Counted from the first letter of the stretch, positions 37,559 through 51,046 are shown. The stretch is DNA of 64,000 nucleotides from Calliopsis andreniformis (GCF_051401765.1 NW_027480423.1:10540001-10604000), one strand, 5' to 3'. Notes: generated from the sequence alone by a model not told the origin. Translations and numbers: made by a program.

Positions 37559-40500
37559 TGTTGTACTTATATTGTAAATTATGCTTCTGGCGTTAACTTC
37601 TTAGGCCCTAACTATTTGATCTGGTGGAGCACCGACCTAGAGTGAAGCCTAGGTTGCCCGGAACGTAGGCCATACCATTACCTTCACACTGGTTGCAATT
37701 ATTCATTTTATACGATGGAAAAACTGATGTACTAATATTGTATTTTATCCTTCTGGCGTTGAATTCTAAGTCCCTAGCTATTCGTTCTGGTGGAGCAACG
37801 ACCTAGGGTGAAACCTAGGTTACCCGGAACGCAGAAATGACCAGTACTTTCACACTGGTTACAGTTATTGGTTTTATACGATGGCAAAGCGGTTGTATTT
37901 ATAATGTATTCTATGCTCCTGGCGTTGACTTCTAAGGCCGTAGCTATTAGATGTGGTTGACCAACGCCCTAGAGTGACGCCTAGGTTGACCGGAACGTAG
38001 AAATGACCATTACTTTCACAATGTCTGCAATTATTCGTTTTGTATGTTGGGAATGCCGTTGTATTTATATTGTATTTTATGCTTCGGACGTTGACTTCTA
38101 AGGCCCTAGCTATCGGATCTGGTCGAGCAACGCCCTAGGGTGAAGCCTAGGTTGCCCGGAACGTAGAAATGACCATAACTTTCACACTGGTTGCTATTAT
38201 TCCTTTTATACAATGGAAAAGCTGTTGTACTTATATTGTATTTTATTCTTCTGGCGTTGAATTCTAAGTCCCTAGCTATTCTAACTGGAGGAGCAACGCC
38301 CTAGAGTGAAGCTTAGGTTGCCCGGGAAGTAGAAATGACCATAACTTTCACACTGGTTGCAATTATTCCTGTTACACGATGGAAAAGCTGTTGCACCTTT
38401 ATTGTGTTTTATGCTTCTGGTGTTGACTTCATAGGCCCTAACTATTCGATCTGGTGGAGCAACGTCCTAGAGTGAAGCCTAGGTTGACCGGAACGTAGAA
38501 ATGACCATAGCTTTCACACTGGTTACCATTATTCGTTTTATACGATGGAAAAGCTGTTGTATTTATATCGTGTTTTATGCTTCTGGCGTTCACTTTTAAG
38601 GCCGTAGCTATTAGATGTGGTGGAGCAACGCCGTAGAGTGTCGCATAGGTTGCCCGGAACGTAGAAATGACCATTACTTTCACACTGGTTGCAGTTTTTC
38701 CTGTTATACGATGGAAAAACTGTTGCACCTTTATTGTATTTTATGCATCTCGCGTTGACATCTAAGGCCCTAACTATTCGATCTGGTGGAGCAAGGCCCT
38801 AGAGTGAAGCCTAGGCTGCTCGGAACGTAGAAATGACCATAAATTTCACACTGGTTGCCATTATTCGTTTTCTACGATGGAAAAGCTGTTGTATTTATAT
38901 CGTATTTTATGCTTCTGGCGTTGACTTCTTAGGCCCTAACTATTCCATCTGGTGGAACAACGCCCTAGGGTCAAGCCTAGGTTGCCCGGAACGTAGAAAT
39001 GACCATAACTTTCACACTGGTAGCAATTATTCGTTTTACACATGGAAAAATTGTTCCATTTTTTTGTATTTTATGCTTCAGGCGTTGACTTCTAAGGCCC
39101 TAGCTATTCGATCTGGTGGAGCAACGCCCTAGAGTGAAACCTAGGTTACCCGGAACGTAGAAATGACCAGTACTTTCACACTGTTTGCAGTTACTCCTGT
39201 TGTACGATGGAAAAACTGTTGCATCTTTATTGTATTTTATGCTTCTGGCGTTGACTTCTAAGGCCCTAACTATTCGATCTGGTGGAGCAACGCCCTAGAG
39301 TGACGCCTAGGTTACCCGGAACGTAGAAATGACCATTACTTTCACACTGTTTGCAATTATTCGTTTTATACGTTGGGAAAGTCGTTGTATTTATATTCTA
39401 TTTTATGCTTCTGGCGTTGACTTCTAAGGCCGTAGCTATTAGATGTGGTGGAACAAGGCCCTAGAGTGACGCCTAGGTTGCCCGGAATGTAGAATTGACC
39501 ATTACTTTCACAATGTCTGCAATTATTCATTTTATACGATGGAAAAACTGTTGTACTTATATTGTATTTTATCCTTCTGGCGTTGAATTCTGAGTCCCTA
39601 GCTATTCGATCTGGTGGAGCAACGACCTAGGGTGTAACCTAGGTTACCCGGAACGTAGAAATGACCAGTACTTTCACACTGGTTGCAGTTATTCGTTTTA
39701 TACAATGGAACAACTGTTCTATTTGTTTTGCATTTTATGCTTCGGGCGTTGACTTCCAAAGTCCTAACTATTCGATCTGGTGGAGCAACGCCCTAGAGTG
39801 AAGCCTAGGTTGCCCGGGAAGTAGAAATGACCATAACTTTCACACTGGTTGCAATTATTCGTTTTATACGATGGAAAAGCTGTTATACTTATATTGCATT
39901 TTATGCTTTTGGCATTGAGTTCTAAGTCCCTAGCTATTCCATCTGGTGGAGCAACACCCTAGCGTGAAGCGTAGGTTGTCCGGAACGTAGAAATGACCAT
40001 TACTTCCACACTGTTTGCAATTATACATTACATACGAAGGAAAAGCTGTTGTACTTATATTGTAAATTATGCTTCTGGCGTTAACTTCTTAGGCCCTAAC
40101 TATTTGATCTGCTGGAGCACCGCCCTAGAGTGAAGCCTAGGTTGCCCGGAACGTAGAACATACCATTACCTTCACACTGGTTGCAATTATTCATTTTATA
40201 CGATGGAAAAACTGATGTACTTATATTGTATTTTATCCTTCTGGCGTTGAATTCTAAGTCCCTAGCTATTCGTTCTGGTGGAGCAACGACATAGGGTGAA
40301 ACCTAGGTTACCCGGAACGCAGAAATGACCAGTACTTTCACACTGGTTACAGTTATTGGTTTTATACGATGGCAAAGCTGTTGTATTTATAATGTATTCT
40401 ATGCTCCTGGCGTTGACTTCTAAGGCCGTAGCTACTAGATGTGGTGGACCAACGCCCTAGAGTGACGCCTAGGTTGAACGGAACGTGGAAATGACCATAA

Positions 40501-43030
40501 CTTTCACACTGGTTGCAAATATTCCTGTTACACGATGGAAAAACTGTTGCACCTTTATTGTGTTTTATGCTTCTGGTGTTGACTTCATAGGCCCTAACTA
40601 TTCGATCTGGTGGAGCAACGTCCTAGAGTGAAGCCTAGGTTGACCGGAACGTAGAAATGACCATAACTTTCACACTGGTTACCATTATTCGTTTTATACG
40701 ATGGAAAAGCAGTTGTATTTATATCGTGTTTTATGCTTCTGGCGTTCACTTTTAAGGCCGTAGCTATTCGATCTGGTGGAGCAACGCCCTAGAGTGAAGC
40801 CTAGGCTGCTCGGAACGTAGAAATGACCATAAATTTCACACTGATTGCCATTATTCGTTTTCTACGATGGAAAAGCTGTTGTATTTATATCGTATTTTAT
40901 GCTTCTGGCGTTGACTTCTTAGGCCCTAACTATTCCATCTGGTGGAACAACGCCCTAGGGTCAAGCCTAGGTTGCCCGGAACGTTGAAATGACCATAACT
41001 TTCACACTGGTAGCAATTATTCGTTTTACACATGGAAAAACTGTTCTATTTTTTTGTATTTTATGCTTCAGGCGTTGGCTTCTAAGGCCCTAGCTATTCG
41101 ATCTGGTGGAGCAACGCCCTAGAGTGAAACCTAGGTTACCCGGAACGTAGAAATGACCAGTACTTTCACACTGTTTGCAGTTACTCCTGTTGTACGATGG
41201 AAAAACTGTTGCATCTTTATTGTATTTTATGCTTCTGGCGTTGACTTCTAAGGCCCTAACTATTCGATCTGGTGGAGCAACGTCCTAGAGTAACGCCTAG
41301 GTTACCCGGAACGTAGAAATGACCATTACTTTCACACTGTTTGCAATTATTCGTTTTATACGTTGGGAAAGCCGTTGTATTTATATCCTATTTTATGCTT
41401 CTGGCGTTGACTTCTAAGGCCGTAGCTATTAGATGTAGTGGAGCAAGGCCATAGAGTGACGCCTAGGCTGCCCGGAATTTAGAAATGACCATTACTTTCA
41501 CAATGTCTGCAATTATTCATTTTATACGATGGAAAAACTGTTGTACTTATATTGTATTTTATTCTTATGGCGTTGAATTCTAAGTCCCTAGCTATTCTAT
41601 CTGGTGGAGCAACGCCCTAGAGTGAAACCTAGGTTACCCGGAACGTAGAAATGACCAGTACCTTCACACTGGTTGCAGTTATTCCTGTTATACGATGGAA
41701 AAACTGTTGCACCTTTATTGTATTTTATGCATCTCGCGTTGACATCTAAGGCCCTAACTTTTCGATCTGGTGGAGCAAGGCCCTAGAGTGAAGCCTAGGC
41801 TGCTCGGAACGTAGAAATGACCATAAATTTCACACTGGTTGCCATTATTCGTTTTCTACGATGGAAAAGCTGTTGTATTTATATCGTATTTTATGCTTCT
41901 GGCGTTGACTTCTTAGACCCTAACTATTCCATCTGGTGGAACAACGCCCTAGGGTGAAGCCTAGGTTGCCCGGAACGTAGAAATGACCATAACTTTCACA
42001 CTGGTAGCAATTATTCGTTTTACACATGGAAAAACTGTTCTATTTTTTTGTATTGTGTGCTTCAGGCGTTGACTTCTAAGGCCCTAGCTATTCGATCTGG
42101 TGGAGCAACGCCCTAGAGTGAAACCTAGGTTACCCGGAACGTAGAAATGACCAGTACTTTCACACTGTTTGCAGTTACTCCTGTTGTACGATGGAAAAAC
42201 TGTTGCATCTTCATTGTATTTTATGCTTCTGGCGTTGACTTCTAAGGCCCTAACTATTCGATCTGGTGGAGCAACGCCCTAGAGTGACGCCTAGGTTACC
42301 CGGAACGTAGAAATGACCATTACTTTCACACTGTATGCAATTATTCGTTTTATACGTTGGGAAAGCCGTTGTATTTATATTCTATTTTATGCTTCTGGCG
42401 TTGACTTCTAAGGCCGTAGCTATTAGATTTAGTGGAGCAAGGCCCTAGAGTGACGCCTAGGCTGCCCGGAATGTAGAAATGACCATTACTTTCACAATGT
42501 CTGCAATTATTCATTTTATACGATGGAAAAACTGTTGTACTTATATTGTATTTTATCCTTCTGGCGTTGACTTCTAAGGTCCTAACTATTCGATCTGGTG
42601 GAGCAACGTCCTAGAGTGAAGCCGAGGTTGCCCGGGAAGTAGAAATGACCATAACTTTCACACTGGTTGCAGTTACTCGTTTTATACAATGGAACAACTG
42701 TTCTATTTATTTCGCATTTTATGCTTCGGGCGTTCACTTCTAAAGCCCTAGCTATTAGATCTGGTGGAGCAACGCCCTAGAGTGAAACCTAGGGTACCCG
42801 GAACGTAGAAATGACCAGTACTTTCACACTGTCTGCAGTTATTCCTGTTGTATGATGGAAAAACTGTTGCATCTTTATTGTATTTTATGCTTCTGGCGTT
42901 GACTTCTAAGGCCCTAACTATTCGATCTGGTGGAGCAACGCCCTAGAGTGAAGCCTAGGTTGCTCGGAACGTAGAAACGACCATTACCTTCACACTGCTT
43001 GCAATTATTCATTTTATACCATGGCAAAGC
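37559..43030. repeat. Large higher-order repeat R, unit 2 (5472 bp)
   Basis: Thirty-three monomers minus 6 bp. It lacks one monomer relative to unit 1, at a fusion near 38670-38690 where a TGTCGCATAGG monomer runs straight into a GGTTGCAGTTTTTCCTG monomer. The three 2-bp-shortened monomers are kept near 39037, 41030 and 42027. Differences from unit 1 by eye are sparse, for example CGACATAGGG near 40288 where unit 1 has CGACCTAGGG. Confidence 0.9.
39634..39647. repeat. 14-bp perfect palindrome, R unit 2 copy
   Basis: Same 14-bp palindrome as at 34162, exactly 5472 bp downstream. Confidence 0.9.
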
Positions 43031-43600
43031 TGTTGTACTTATATTGTAAATTATGCTTCTGGCGTTAACTTCTTAGGCCCTAACTATTTGATCTGGTGGA
43101 GCACCGACCTAGAGTGAAGCCTAGGTTGCCCGGAACGTAGGCCATACCATTACCTTCACACTGGTTGCAATTATTCATTTTATACGATGGAAAAACTGAT
43201 GTACTAATATTGTATTTTATCCTTCTGGCGTTGAATTCTAAGTCCCTAGCTATTCGTTCTGGTGGAGCAACGACCTAGGGTGAAACCTAGGTTACCCGGA
43301 ACGCAGAAATGACCAGTACTTTCACACTGGTTACAGTTATTGGTTTTATACGATGGCAAAGCGGTTGTATTTATAATGTATTCTATGCTCCTGGCGTTGA
43401 CTTCTAAGGCCGTAGCTATTAGATGTGGTTGACCAACGCCCTAGAGTGACGCCTAGGTTGACCGGAACGTAGAAATGACCATTACTTTCACAATGTCTGC
43501 AATTATTCGTTTTGTATGTTGGGAATGCCGTTGTATTTATATTGTATTTTATGCTTCGGACGTTGACTTCTAAGGCCCTAGCTATCGGATCTGGTCGAGC

Positions 43601-44430
43601 AACGCCCTAGGGTGAAGCCTAGGTTGCCCGGAACGTAGAAATGACCATAACTTTCACACTGGTTGCTATTATTCCTTTTATACAATGGAAAAGCTGTTGT
43701 ACTTATATTGTATTTTATTCTTCTGGCGTTGAATTCTAAGTCCCTAGCTATTCTAACTGGAGGAGCAACGCCCTAGAGTGAAGCTTAGGTTGCCCGGGAA
43801 GTAGAAATGACCATAACTTTCACACTGGTTGCAATTATTCCTGTTACACGATGGAAAAGCTGTTGCACCTTTATTGTGTTTTATGCTTCTGGTGTTGACT
43901 TCATAGGCCCTAACTATTCGATCTGGTGGAGCAACGTCCTAGAGTGAAGCCTAGGTTGACCGGAACGTAGAAATGACCATAGCTTTCACACTGGTTACCA
44001 TTATTCGTTTTATACGATGGAAAAGCTGTTGTATTTATATCGTGTTTTATGCTTCTGGCGTTCACTTTTAAGGCCGTAGCTATTAGATGTGGTGGAGCAA
44101 CGCCGTAGAGTGTCGCATAGGTTGCCCGGAACGTAGAAATGACCATTACTTTCACACTGGTTGCAGTTATTCCTGTTATACGATGGAAAAACTGTTGCAC
44201 CTTTATTGTATTTTATGCATCTCGCGTTGACATCTAAGGCCCTAACTATTCGATCTGGTGGAGCAAGGCCCTAGAGTGAAGCCTAGGCTGCTCGGAACGT
44301 AGAAATGACCATAAATTTCACACTGGTTGCCATTATTCGTTTTCTACGATGGAAAAGCTGTTGTATTTATATCGTATTTTATGCTTCTGGCGTTGACTTC
44401 TTAGGCCCTAACTATTCCATCTGGTGGAAC
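43601..44430. repeat. 5-monomer tandem duplication K, unit 1 (830 bp)
   Basis: Exactly five monomers, repeated at 44431-45260. I noticed no difference between the two units. The segment occurs once in R unit 2, so the duplication is confined to R unit 3 and is among the youngest events in the window. Confidence 0.9.
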
Positions 44431-45260
44431 AACGCCCTAGGGTGAAGCCTAGGTTGCCCGGAACGTAGAAATGACCATAACTTTCACACTGGTTGCTATT
44501 ATTCCTTTTATACAATGGAAAAGCTGTTGTACTTATATTGTATTTTATTCTTCTGGCGTTGAATTCTAAGTCCCTAGCTATTCTAACTGGAGGAGCAACG
44601 CCCTAGAGTGAAGCTTAGGTTGCCCGGGAAGTAGAAATGACCATAACTTTCACACTGGTTGCAATTATTCCTGTTACACGATGGAAAAGCTGTTGCACCT
44701 TTATTGTGTTTTATGCTTCTGGTGTTGACTTCATAGGCCCTAACTATTCGATCTGGTGGAGCAACGTCCTAGAGTGAAGCCTAGGTTGACCGGAACGTAG
44801 AAATGACCATAGCTTTCACACTGGTTACCATTATTCGTTTTATACGATGGAAAAGCTGTTGTATTTATATCGTGTTTTATGCTTCTGGCGTTCACTTTTA
44901 AGGCCGTAGCTATTAGATGTGGTGGAGCAACGCCGTAGAGTGTCGCATAGGTTGCCCGGAACGTAGAAATGACCATTACTTTCACACTGGTTGCAGTTAT
45001 TCCTGTTATACGATGGAAAAACTGTTGCACCTTTATTGTATTTTATGCATCTCGCGTTGACATCTAAGGCCCTAACTATTCGATCTGGTGGAGCAAGGCC
45101 CTAGAGTGAAGCCTAGGCTGCTCGGAACGTAGAAATGACCATAAATTTCACACTGGTTGCCATTATTCGTTTTCTACGATGGAAAAGCTGTTGTATTTAT
45201 ATCGTATTTTATGCTTCTGGCGTTGACTTCTTAGGCCCTAACTATTCCATCTGGTGGAAC
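44431..45260. repeat. 5-monomer tandem duplication K, unit 2 (830 bp)
   Basis: Second 830-bp unit. The join between units falls within the CCCTAGGG-to-CCTAGG part of a monomer, where a CTATTCCATCTGGTGGAACAACG monomer meets the continuation first seen at 43601. Register is preserved. Confidence 0.9.
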
Positions 45261-45935
45261 AACGCCCTAGGGTCAAGCCTAGGTTGCCCGGAACGTAGAA
45301 ATGACCATAACTTTCACACTGGTAGCAATTATTCGTTTTACACATGGAAAAATTGTTCCATTTTTTTGTATTTTATGCTTCAGGCGTTGACTTCTAAGGC
45401 CCTAGCTATTCGATCTGGTGGAGCAACGCCCTAGAGTGAAACCTAGGTTACCCGGAGCGTAGAAATGACAAGTACTTTCACACTGTTTGCAGTTACTCCT
45501 GTTGTACGATGGAAAAACTGTTGCATCTTTATTGTATTTTATGCTTCTGGCGTTGACTTCTAAGGCCCTAACTATTCGATCTGGTGGAGCAACGCCCTAG
45601 AGTGACGCCTAGGTTACCCGGAACGTAGAAATGACCATTACTTTCACACTGTTTGCAATTATTCGTTTTATACGTTGGGAAAGTCGTTGTATTTATATTC
45701 TATTTTATGCTTCTGGCGTTGAGATCTAAGGCCGTAGCTATTAGATGTGGTGGAGCAAGGCCCTAGAGTGACGCCTAGGTTGCCCGGAATGTAGAAATGA
45801 CCATTACTTTCACAATGTCTGCAATTATTCATTTTATACGATGGAAAAACTGTTGTACTTATATTGTATTTTATCCTTCTGGCGTTGAATTCTAAGTCCC
45901 TAGCTATTCGATCTGGTGGAGCAACGACCTAGGGT

Positions 45936-45949
45936 GTAACCTAGGTTAC
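45936..45949. repeat. 14-bp perfect palindrome, R unit 3 copy
   Basis: Same 14-bp palindrome, 6302 bp beyond the unit 2 copy. Confidence 0.9.
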
Positions 45950-45970
45950 CCGGAACGTAGAAATGACCAG

Positions 45971-47194
45971 TACTTTCACACTGGTTACAGTTATTCGTTT
46001 TATACAATGGAAAAACTGTTCTATTTATTTTGCATTTTATGCTTCGGGCGTTGACTTCTGAGGCGCTAACTATTCGATCTGGTGGAACAACGCCCTAGGG
46101 TGAAGCCTAGGTTGCCCAGAACGTAGAAATGACCAGTACTTTCACACTGGTTGCAGTTATTCCTGTTATACGATGGAAAAACTGTTGCACCTTTATTGTA
46201 TTTTATGCATTTCGCGTTGACATCTAAGGCCCTAACTATTCGATCTGGTGGAGCAAGGCCCTAGAGTGAAGCCTAGGCTGCTCGGAACGTAGAAATGACA
46301 ATAAATTTCACACTGGTTGCCATTATTCGTTTTCTACGATGGAAAAGCTGTTGTATTTATATCGTATTTTATGCTTCTGGCGTTGACTTCTTAGGCCCTA
46401 ACTATTCCATCTGGTGGAACAACGCCCTAGGGTGAAGCCTAGGTTGCCGGGAACGTAGAAATGACCATAACTTTCACACTGGTAGCAATTATTCGTTTTA
46501 CACATGGAAAAACTGTTCTATTTTTTTGTATTTTGTGCTTCAGGCGTTGACTTCTAAGGCCCTAGCTATTCGATCTGGTGGAGCAACGCCCTAGAGTGAA
46601 ACCTAGGTTACCCGGAACGTAGAAATGACCAGTACTTTCACACTGTTTGCAGTTACTCCTGTTGTACGATGGAAAAACTGTTGCATCTTTATTGTATTTT
46701 ATGCTTCTGGCGTTGACTTCTAAGGCCCTAACTATTCGATCTGGTGGAGCAACGCCCTAGAGTGACGCCTAGGTTACCCGGAACGTAGAAATGACCATTA
46801 CTTTCACACTGTATGCAATTATTCGTTTTATACGTTGGGAAAGCCGTTGTATTTATATTCTATTTTATGCTTCTGGCGTTGACTTCTAAGGCCGTAGCTA
46901 TTAGATTTAGTGGAGCAAGGCCCTAGAGTGACGCCTAGGCTGCCCGGAATGTAGAAATGACCATTACTTTCACAATGTCTGCAATTATTCATTTTATACG
47001 ATGGAAAAACTGTTGCACTTATATTGTATTTTATCCTTCTGGCGTTGACTTCTAAGGTCCTAACTATTCGATCTGGTGGAGCAACGCCCTAGAGTGAAGC
47101 CTAGGTTGCTCGGAACGTAGAAATGACCAGTACTTTCACACTGTTTGCAGATATTCCTGTTGTACGATGGAAAACTGTTGCATCTTTATTCTAT
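45971..47194. repeat. Mosaic end of the R domain
   Basis: The first part resembles 31209-31560 (CTGAGGCGC and ATGCATTTCGCG monomers). The rest matches R unit 1 at about 36400-37120 with an offset of 9950 bp. It is therefore assembled from R-domain and pre-R sequence. It contains only satellite. Confidence 0.78.
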
Positions 47195-48030
47195 TTTATG
47201 CTTCGGGCATTGACTTCTAAGGCCCTAACTATTCGATCTGGTGGAGCAACGCCTTAGAGTGAAGCCTAGGTTGCCCGGAACGTAGAAATGACCAGAACTT
47301 TCACACTGGTTGCTATTATTCGTTTTATACGATGGAAAAACTGTTATATTTTTATTGTATTTTATGCTTCTGGCGTTGACTTCTTAGGCCCTAACTTTTC
47401 GATCTGTTGGAACTACGCCCTAGAGTGAAGCCTAGGTCGCCCGGAACGTAGAAATGACCATCACTTTCACACTGGTAGCAATTATTCGTTTAATACAATG
47501 GAAAAACTGTTCTATTTATTTTGTATTTTATGCTTCGGGCGTTGCCTTCTAAGGCCCTAACTATTCGATCTGGTGGAGCAACGCCCTAGAGTGAAGCCTA
47601 GGTTGCCCGGAACGTAGAAATGAACATAACTTTCACACTGGTAGCTATTATTCGTTTTATACAATGGAAAAGCTGTTCTATTTATTTTGTATTTTATGCT
47701 CCGGGCGTTGACTTCTTTGGCCGTAGCTATTAGATGTGGTGGAGTAACGCACTAGAGTGATGCCTAGGTTGCCTGGAACGTAGAAATGACCATTACTTTC
47801 ACAATGTTTACAATTATTCATTTTATACGATAGAAAAACTGTTGTACTTATATTGTATTTTATTCTTATGGCGTTGAATTCTAAGTCCCTAGCTATGCGA
47901 TCTGGTGGAGCAACGCCATAGAGTGAAACCAAGGTTGCCCGGAACGTAGAAATTACCATAACTTTCAAACTGGTTGCAATTATACGTTCTATACGATGGA
48001 ACAATTGTTCTATTTATTTTGTATTTTATG
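47195..48030. repeat. Block L, copy 1 (about 830 bp, five monomers)
   Basis: Recurs at about 48856-49690 (offset 1661, ten monomers plus one base) and again at 53836-54630. Markers are GATCTGTTGGAACTACGCC, a CTAGGTCGCCCGG core, TGACTTCTTTGGCC, GTGGAGTAACGC and GAAACCAAGGTTGCCC. In the last of these the CCTAGG core is changed to CCAAGG. Confidence 0.85.
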
Positions 48031-48149
48031 CATCGGGCGTTGACTTCTAAGGCCTTAACTATTCGATCTGGTGGAACAACGCCCTATGGTGAAGCCTAGG
48101 TTGACAGGAACGTAGAAATGACCATAACTTTCACACCGGTAGCAATTAT

Positions 48150-48698
48150 TCGTTTTATACAATGGAAAAACTGTTCTATTTATTTTGTATTTTATGCTTC
48201 GGGCATTGACTTCTAAGGCCCTAACTATACGATCTGGTTTAGCAACACCCTAGGGTGAAGCCAAGCTGGCTCGGAACGTAGGACATACCATTACCTTCAC
48301 ACTGGTTGCAATTATTCCTGTTATACGATGGATAAACTGTTGCATCTTTATTGTATTTTATGCTTGTCGCGTTGACTTCTATGGCTCTATCTATTCGATT
48401 AGGTGGAGTAACACACTACAGTGAAGCCTAGGTTGCCAGAAACGTAGAAATGAACATAACTTTCTCACTGGTAGCAATTATTCGTTTTATAAAATGGAAA
48501 AACTGTACTATTTGTTTTGTATTTTATACCTTCGGGCATTGACTTCTAAGGCCCTAACTATTCGACCTGGTGGAGCAACGCCCTAGAGTGAAGCCTAGGT
48601 TGCCCGGAACGTAGAAATGACCAGAACTTTCACACTGGTTGCTATTATTCGTTTTATACGATGGAAAAACTGTTATACTTATATTGTATCTCATGCTT
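48150..48698. repeat. Block M, copy 1
   Basis: Recurs at 52632-53180 with an offset of exactly 4482 bp (27 monomers). Its monomers are unusual: GGTTTAGCAACACC, GCCAAGCTGGCTCGG (CCTAGG core lost), TTGTCGCGTTGAC and GTGGAGTAACACACTACAG. Confidence 0.85.
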
Positions 48699-48855
48699 CT
48701 GGCGTTGACTTCTTAGGCCTTAACAATTCGATCTGGTGGAACAACGCCCTAGAGTGAAGCCTAGGTTGCCTGGAACGTACAAATGACCATCACTTTCACA
48801 CGGGTTGCAATTATTCCTGTTATAGGATGGAAAGACTGTTGTATTTTTATTGTAT

Positions 48856-49690
48856 TTTATGCTTCGGGCGTTGACTTCTAAGGCCCTAACTATTCGATCT
48901 GGTGGAGCAACGCCTTAGAGTGAAGCCTAGGTTGCGCGGAACGTAGAAATGACCAGAACTTTCACACTGGTTGCTATTATTCGTTTTATACGATGGAAAA
49001 ACTGTTATATTTTTATTGTATTTTATGCTTCTGGCGTTGACTTCTTAGGCCCTAACTTTTCGATCTGTTGGAACTACGCCCTAGAGTGAAGCCTAGGTCG
49101 CCCGGAACGTAGAAATGACCATCACTTTCACACTGGTAGCAACTATTCGTTTAATACAATGGAAAAACTGTTCTATTTATTTTGTATTTTATGCTTCGGG
49201 CGTTGCCTTCTAAGGCCCTAACTATTCGATCTGGTGGAGCAACGCCCTAGAGTGAAGCCTAGGTTGCCCGGAACGTAGAAATGAACATAACTTTCACACT
49301 GGTAGCAATTATTCGTTTTATACAATGGAAAAGCTGTTCTGTTTATTTTGTATTTTATGCTCCGGGCGTTGACTTCTTTGGCCGTAGCTATTAGATGTGG
49401 TGGAGTAACGCCCTAGAGTGACGCCTAGGTTGCCTGGAACGTAGAAATGACCATTACTTTCACAATGTTTACAATTATTCATTTTATACGATAGAAAAAC
49501 TGTTGTACTTATATTGTATTTTATTCTTATGGCGTTGAATTCTAAGTCCCTAGCTATGCGATCTGGTGGAGCAACGCCATAGAGTGAAACCAAGGTTGCC
49601 CGGAACGTAGAAATTACCATAACTTTCAAACTGGTAGCAATTATACGTTCTATACGATGGAACAATTGTTCTATTTATTTTGTATTTCAT
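48856..49690. repeat. Block L, copy 2
   Basis: Copy of block L with a few changes, for example GTTGCGCGG near 48933 and CTGTTCTGTTT near 49333. Between copies 1 and 2 lies block M with further satellite. Confidence 0.85.
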
Positions 49691-49893
49691 GCTTCGGGCG
49701 TTGACTTCTAAGGCCCTTACTATTCAATCTGTTGGAACGACGCCCTATGGTGAAGCCTAGGTTGCCCGTAAAGTAGAAATGACCATAACTTTCATACTGG
49801 TTGCAATTATTCGTTTTATACGATGGAAAAACTGTTGTATTTAAATTGTATTTTATGCTTCTGGCGTTCACTTCTAAGGCCCTAACTATTCGA

Positions 49894-50690
49894 TCTGGTG
49901 GATCAACGCCCTGGGGTGATGCCTAGGTTGCCGGAACGTAGAAATGACCATAACTTTCACACTGGTTGCTATTATTCGTTTTATACGAAGGAAAAACTGT
50001 TGTATTTACATTGTATTATATGCTTCTGGCGTTGAGTTCTAAGGCCCTAACTATTCGATCTGGTGGAGCAACGCCCTAGAGTGAAGCCTAGGTTGCCCGG
50101 AACGTAGAAATGACCATCACTTTCAAACTGCTTGCACTTAATCCTTTTATACGATGGAAAAACTGTTGTATTTTTATTGCGTTTTATGCTTCCGGCGTTG
50201 ACTTCCAAGGCCCTAACTATTCAATCTGTTGGAACAACGCCCTAGGGTGAAGCCTAGGTTGCCCGGAAAGTAGAAATGACGTTAACTTTCATACTGGTTG
50301 CAATTATTCGTCTTATACGATGGAAAATCTGTTGTATTTATAGTGTATTTGATGCTTCTGGCGTTGACTTCTAAGGCACTAACTAGTCGATCTGGTGGAG
50401 CAACGCCCTAGAGTGAAGCCGATGTTGCCCGGAACGTAGAAATGACCATCACTATCAAACTGGTTGCAATTATTCCGTTTATATGATGGAAAAACTGTAG
50501 TATTTTTATTGCATTTTATGCTTCCGGCATTGACTTCTAAGGCCCTAACTATTCAATCGGTAAGAGCACCGCCCTAGGGTGTAGCCTAGGTTGCCTGTAA
50601 AGTAGAAATGACCATAGCTTTCATACTGGTTGCAATTATTCGTTTTGTATAATGGAAAAACAGTTGTATTTATATTGTATTTTATGCTTC
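49894..50690. repeat. Block O, copy 1
   Basis: Recurs at 56036-56832, offset 6142 bp (exactly 37 monomers). Markers are CTGGGGTGATGCC, a 1-bp-short GTTGCCGGAACG, TACGAAGGAAAAAC, GACGTTAACTTTC and TCGGTAAGAGCACCG. The copies differ by scattered substitutions. Confidence 0.83.
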
Positions 50691-50714
50691 TGGCGTTCAC
50701 TTCTTAGGCCCTAA

Positions 50715-51046
50715 CTATTCGATCTGGTGGAACAACGCCCTATGGTGAAGCCTAGGTTGACCGGAACGTAGAAATGACCATAACTTTCACACCGGTAGCA
50801 ATTATTCGTTTTACACGATGGAAAAACTGTTCTATTTATTTTGTATTTTATGCATCGGGCGTTGACTTCTAAGGCCTTAACTATTCGATCTGGTGGAACA
50901 ACGCCCTATGGTGAAGCCTAGGTTGACCGGAACGTAGAAATGACCATAACTTTCACACCGGTAGCAATTATTCGTTTTACACGATGGAAAAACTGTTCTA
51001 TTTATTTTGTATTTTATGCATCGGGCGTTGACTTCTAAGGCCCTAA
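50715..51046. repeat. Pair of near-identical adjacent monomers
   Basis: Monomers starting at 50715 and 50881 are practically the same (TATGGTGAAGCC, GTTGACCGG, CACACCGGTAGC, TTTTACACGATGG, ATGCATCGGGCG) and differ only near their ends (GGCCTTAAC versus GGCCCTAAC). This is a second local single-monomer duplication besides 19579-20242. Confidence 0.85.

Larger units (their letters stand above)
43031..45970. repeat. Large higher-order repeat R, unit 3 (partial, with 830-bp insertion)
   Basis: Repeats unit 2 with an offset of 5472 bp up to about 44430, then with an offset of 6302 bp because an extra five-monomer (830-bp) duplication intervenes. It carries the monomer fusion of unit 2, so it derives from unit 2 or a common parent. 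Similarity to the unit stops near 45970, where the sequence switches to a form like 31200. Confidence 0.88.

Noticed and set aside
31921..45970. Long terminal repeats or a transposon as the source of the 5.5-kb R repeat.
   Set aside because: The unit consists only of satellite monomers in register. There is no coding region, primer-binding site, terminal inverted repeat or target-site duplication at the edges.
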